Assembly (NCBI GenBank): GCA_028023455.1
Contig: JAQFVV010000042.1
Location: 4,667,739-4,731,738 of the forward strand
DNA length: 64,000 bases
DNA from: Epiperipatus broadwayi
Lineage: Eukaryota > Onychophora > Udeonychophora > Euonychophora > Peripatidae
Direction of reading: 5' to 3'
Below are positions 62,765 to 64,000 of this stretch, in pieces. The position numbers and the translations under genes were made by a program. Below the pieces are notes generated by a model. The model was not told the origin of the DNA. It saw only the letters and a program-made list of their open reading frames with translations, and did no database searches. Within the stretch, counting starts at the first letter, position 1. Each line of letters starts with the position of its first letter.

Positions 62765-63310
62765 TATGCTTCATTATTTTGATTGTGACAAAAGTAACGT
62801 TTGCAAACAATTCTTAAAAATAAGCTTATAATAGGATCCCGATAGAGACTCTTATTTAACCAAGAACTTTGTAATTAATTATTCAGCAGTTATTTTTTTT
62901 ATTATTAATGTTTCACGTCAGAATTAAGTGTGTTCTCTCCAATTTATTTGATAAATAATTTATTTCAAACATTTTTTATCTATTAGAATAAAAATATTTC
63001 TAATACCAATTTTCATTTGTGCGTTATTAATAATAGTTATTATTATTTATTATTAAATCTATTAGTAGTTTAATAAGATTTAAAAATATAATTTACCTTT
63101 GCCAATATGTTTGAATAAGCCCAGGAATAATAATCTTAAAAAATTAATTCTTGTTACGGTATGATGTAATACCGATTAGTTTAAAAGCATTTTTTTTTAT
63201 TTGTGAGATGTTATATGACGATTTCAGCGAATTCTTAGGAATTCTGGCGCCCAGATTAAATAAATTAAAAGCTGATTTCGTCAATAGCACAATTCTCAAC
63301 AATTAATAGG
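62765..63310. other. AT-rich non-coding DNA
   Basis: No gene recognised; it would be the first intron if the 62.5-kb promoter is real. Confidence 0.45.
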
Positions 63311-63314
63311 CCGG

Positions 63315-63388
63315 GTTGATCAGAAAATATAGCTATGTTTTTAGAATAGAAATATAACTTTCTTCTTTTTTGACATAGCTTGATCAAC
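63315..63388. repeat. Short inverted repeat
   Basis: GTTGATCA and AGCTATGT on the left pair with ACATAGCT and TGATCAAC on the right, with an 8-base interruption in the left arm. It may be a tiny fold-back element. Confidence 0.5.
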
Positions 63389-63599
63389 TCACGCGCAGTT
63401 TATATTAGCGTGTAGAGGCCTAGCAAAACGAAAAACGTTATAATATATATATGCTAAAAACACTTCTACATATGTATTGAAAACTATATAAAATCACTAT
63501 TCGTTTGGTGTAAAGGTTTTGAAGCTAATGTCAATAATTTTGTACGTTAAAACACAAAAAAAGACAAATAATATTCCTCGATGGTTCAATGGATTTAAA

Positions 63600-64000
63600 A
63601 CAACTATTTTTTATTCTGTACTTGGTAACACCCTTTAGAGGTAACCCCAAACCAGAAAGCCTCCAAGCATTTCTATGTACCATGCTCTAATTTTGAAATG
63701 TTATTCCCTCCCTTAAAATCATCTTTCAACTTTTTTTTACTCTCCATAAACCCTTACAGAATATCTTTTATATTTCTCATCACAAAAACATGTCTATTTT
63801 TTATCTTTATAATTTCCATTAACATATAATTTTTTTATCCATACTTTTAAACATTTCTACATTGTAAATCTTGATCTTCATTTCCCTGCAAATCCTAAAA
63901 CAACCAATCTTTTCTCCTCTTTTTACCTAATTATCCATATTTCTGTTACATATAAACAAACTTTTAACCTCTTTCTAAAATTCAATTTTAGTTGATTACG
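63600..64000 (-). pseudogene. Possible LINE C-terminal relic
   Basis: On the minus strand NFRKRLKVCLYVTEIWII resembles the LYG.E.WT. region of LINE reverse transcriptases. It is followed, with stops, by KEEKRLVVLGFAGK, resembling the K...R.LE..E.WCWR stretch. The composition (pyrimidine-rich plus strand) is like that of the better relic at 30286-31165. The window ends here, so the upstream RT core cannot be checked. Confidence 0.35.

Noticed and set aside
62381-63160. Solo LTR bounded by TGTAAC and GTTACG
   Set aside because: The right end does not match well, and no flanking target duplication is visible; kept only as an alternative for the 62.5-kb promoter.

Overview
This is an AT-rich window (roughly three quarters A+T by eye) from an animal nuclear genome. 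There are no bacterial operons, no long open reading frames and no rRNA genes. It has spliced-gene signals, many decayed transposable elements, mononucleotide runs and long palindromes. The one host gene recognised with confidence is an 84-nt coding exon on the minus strand at 39201-39284. It encodes the start of the FERM domain of an ezrin/radixin/moesin (ERM) protein and has correct splice sites on both sides. The peptide is of the invertebrate moesin type, so a bilaterian invertebrate is likely. I cannot name the species or the phylum. No second ERM exon was found, so most of the window probably lies in very long introns or flanking DNA of that gene.

Layout: 1288-1530 is a Penelope-like element (PLE) endonuclease relic. 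2874-7794 is an LTR retrotransposon with paired ~1.5-kb LTRs, a 4-bp target duplication and a polypurine tract, whose interior has collapsed to a gag-like start and the end of integrase. 7930-8030 is a PLE-type 3' tail with a hammerhead-ribozyme-like core. 8792-11555 is a Merlin (ISXO2-type) DNA transposon with ~60-bp inverted repeats, a broken transposase and an internal 105-bp minisatellite. 12.6-17.9 kb holds LINE reverse transcriptase relics and two palindromic MITEs. 17.86-19.83 kb is a short satellite-like array, partly inverted, with a second Merlin relic inside it. 20.2-22.1 kb holds a MITE copy, a minus-strand PLE reverse transcriptase relic and two Tc1-type transposase fragments.

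23.5-27.9 kb is the most complete PLE, with repeated ends (pLTRs), an inverted 5' extension, an RT relic with a YVDN box and a GIY-YIG relic. 30.3-31.2 kb is a LINE relic. 33.6-34.5 kb has a SINE-like repeat followed by another PLE endonuclease. 41.4-42.6 kb has a 311-bp tandem duplication. 43166-46900 is bounded by ~30-bp inverted repeats next to TTATAA and contains a CpG-richer island with a possible two-exon gene. 48146-48775 is a hAT element with a perfect 8-bp target duplication. 52483-53785 and 58370-59339 are two related Tc1/mariner-pogo-like elements flanked by TA. 55.65-56.64 kb is a hAT transposase pseudogene. 56.94-57.47 kb is a 530-bp palindrome. 59534-59821 is a short hAT element. 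61.5 kb holds a possible minus-strand exon. 62.5 kb holds a TATA box and a strong splice donor. 63.6-64.0 kb may be a LINE relic.

Almost all coding traces are dead transposon genes (stops, frameshifts, altered catalytic residues). The interest lies in the structures of the elements, the palindromes, and the moesin exon isolated in repeat-rich DNA. All similarity calls come from reading translations by eye; no database search was run.
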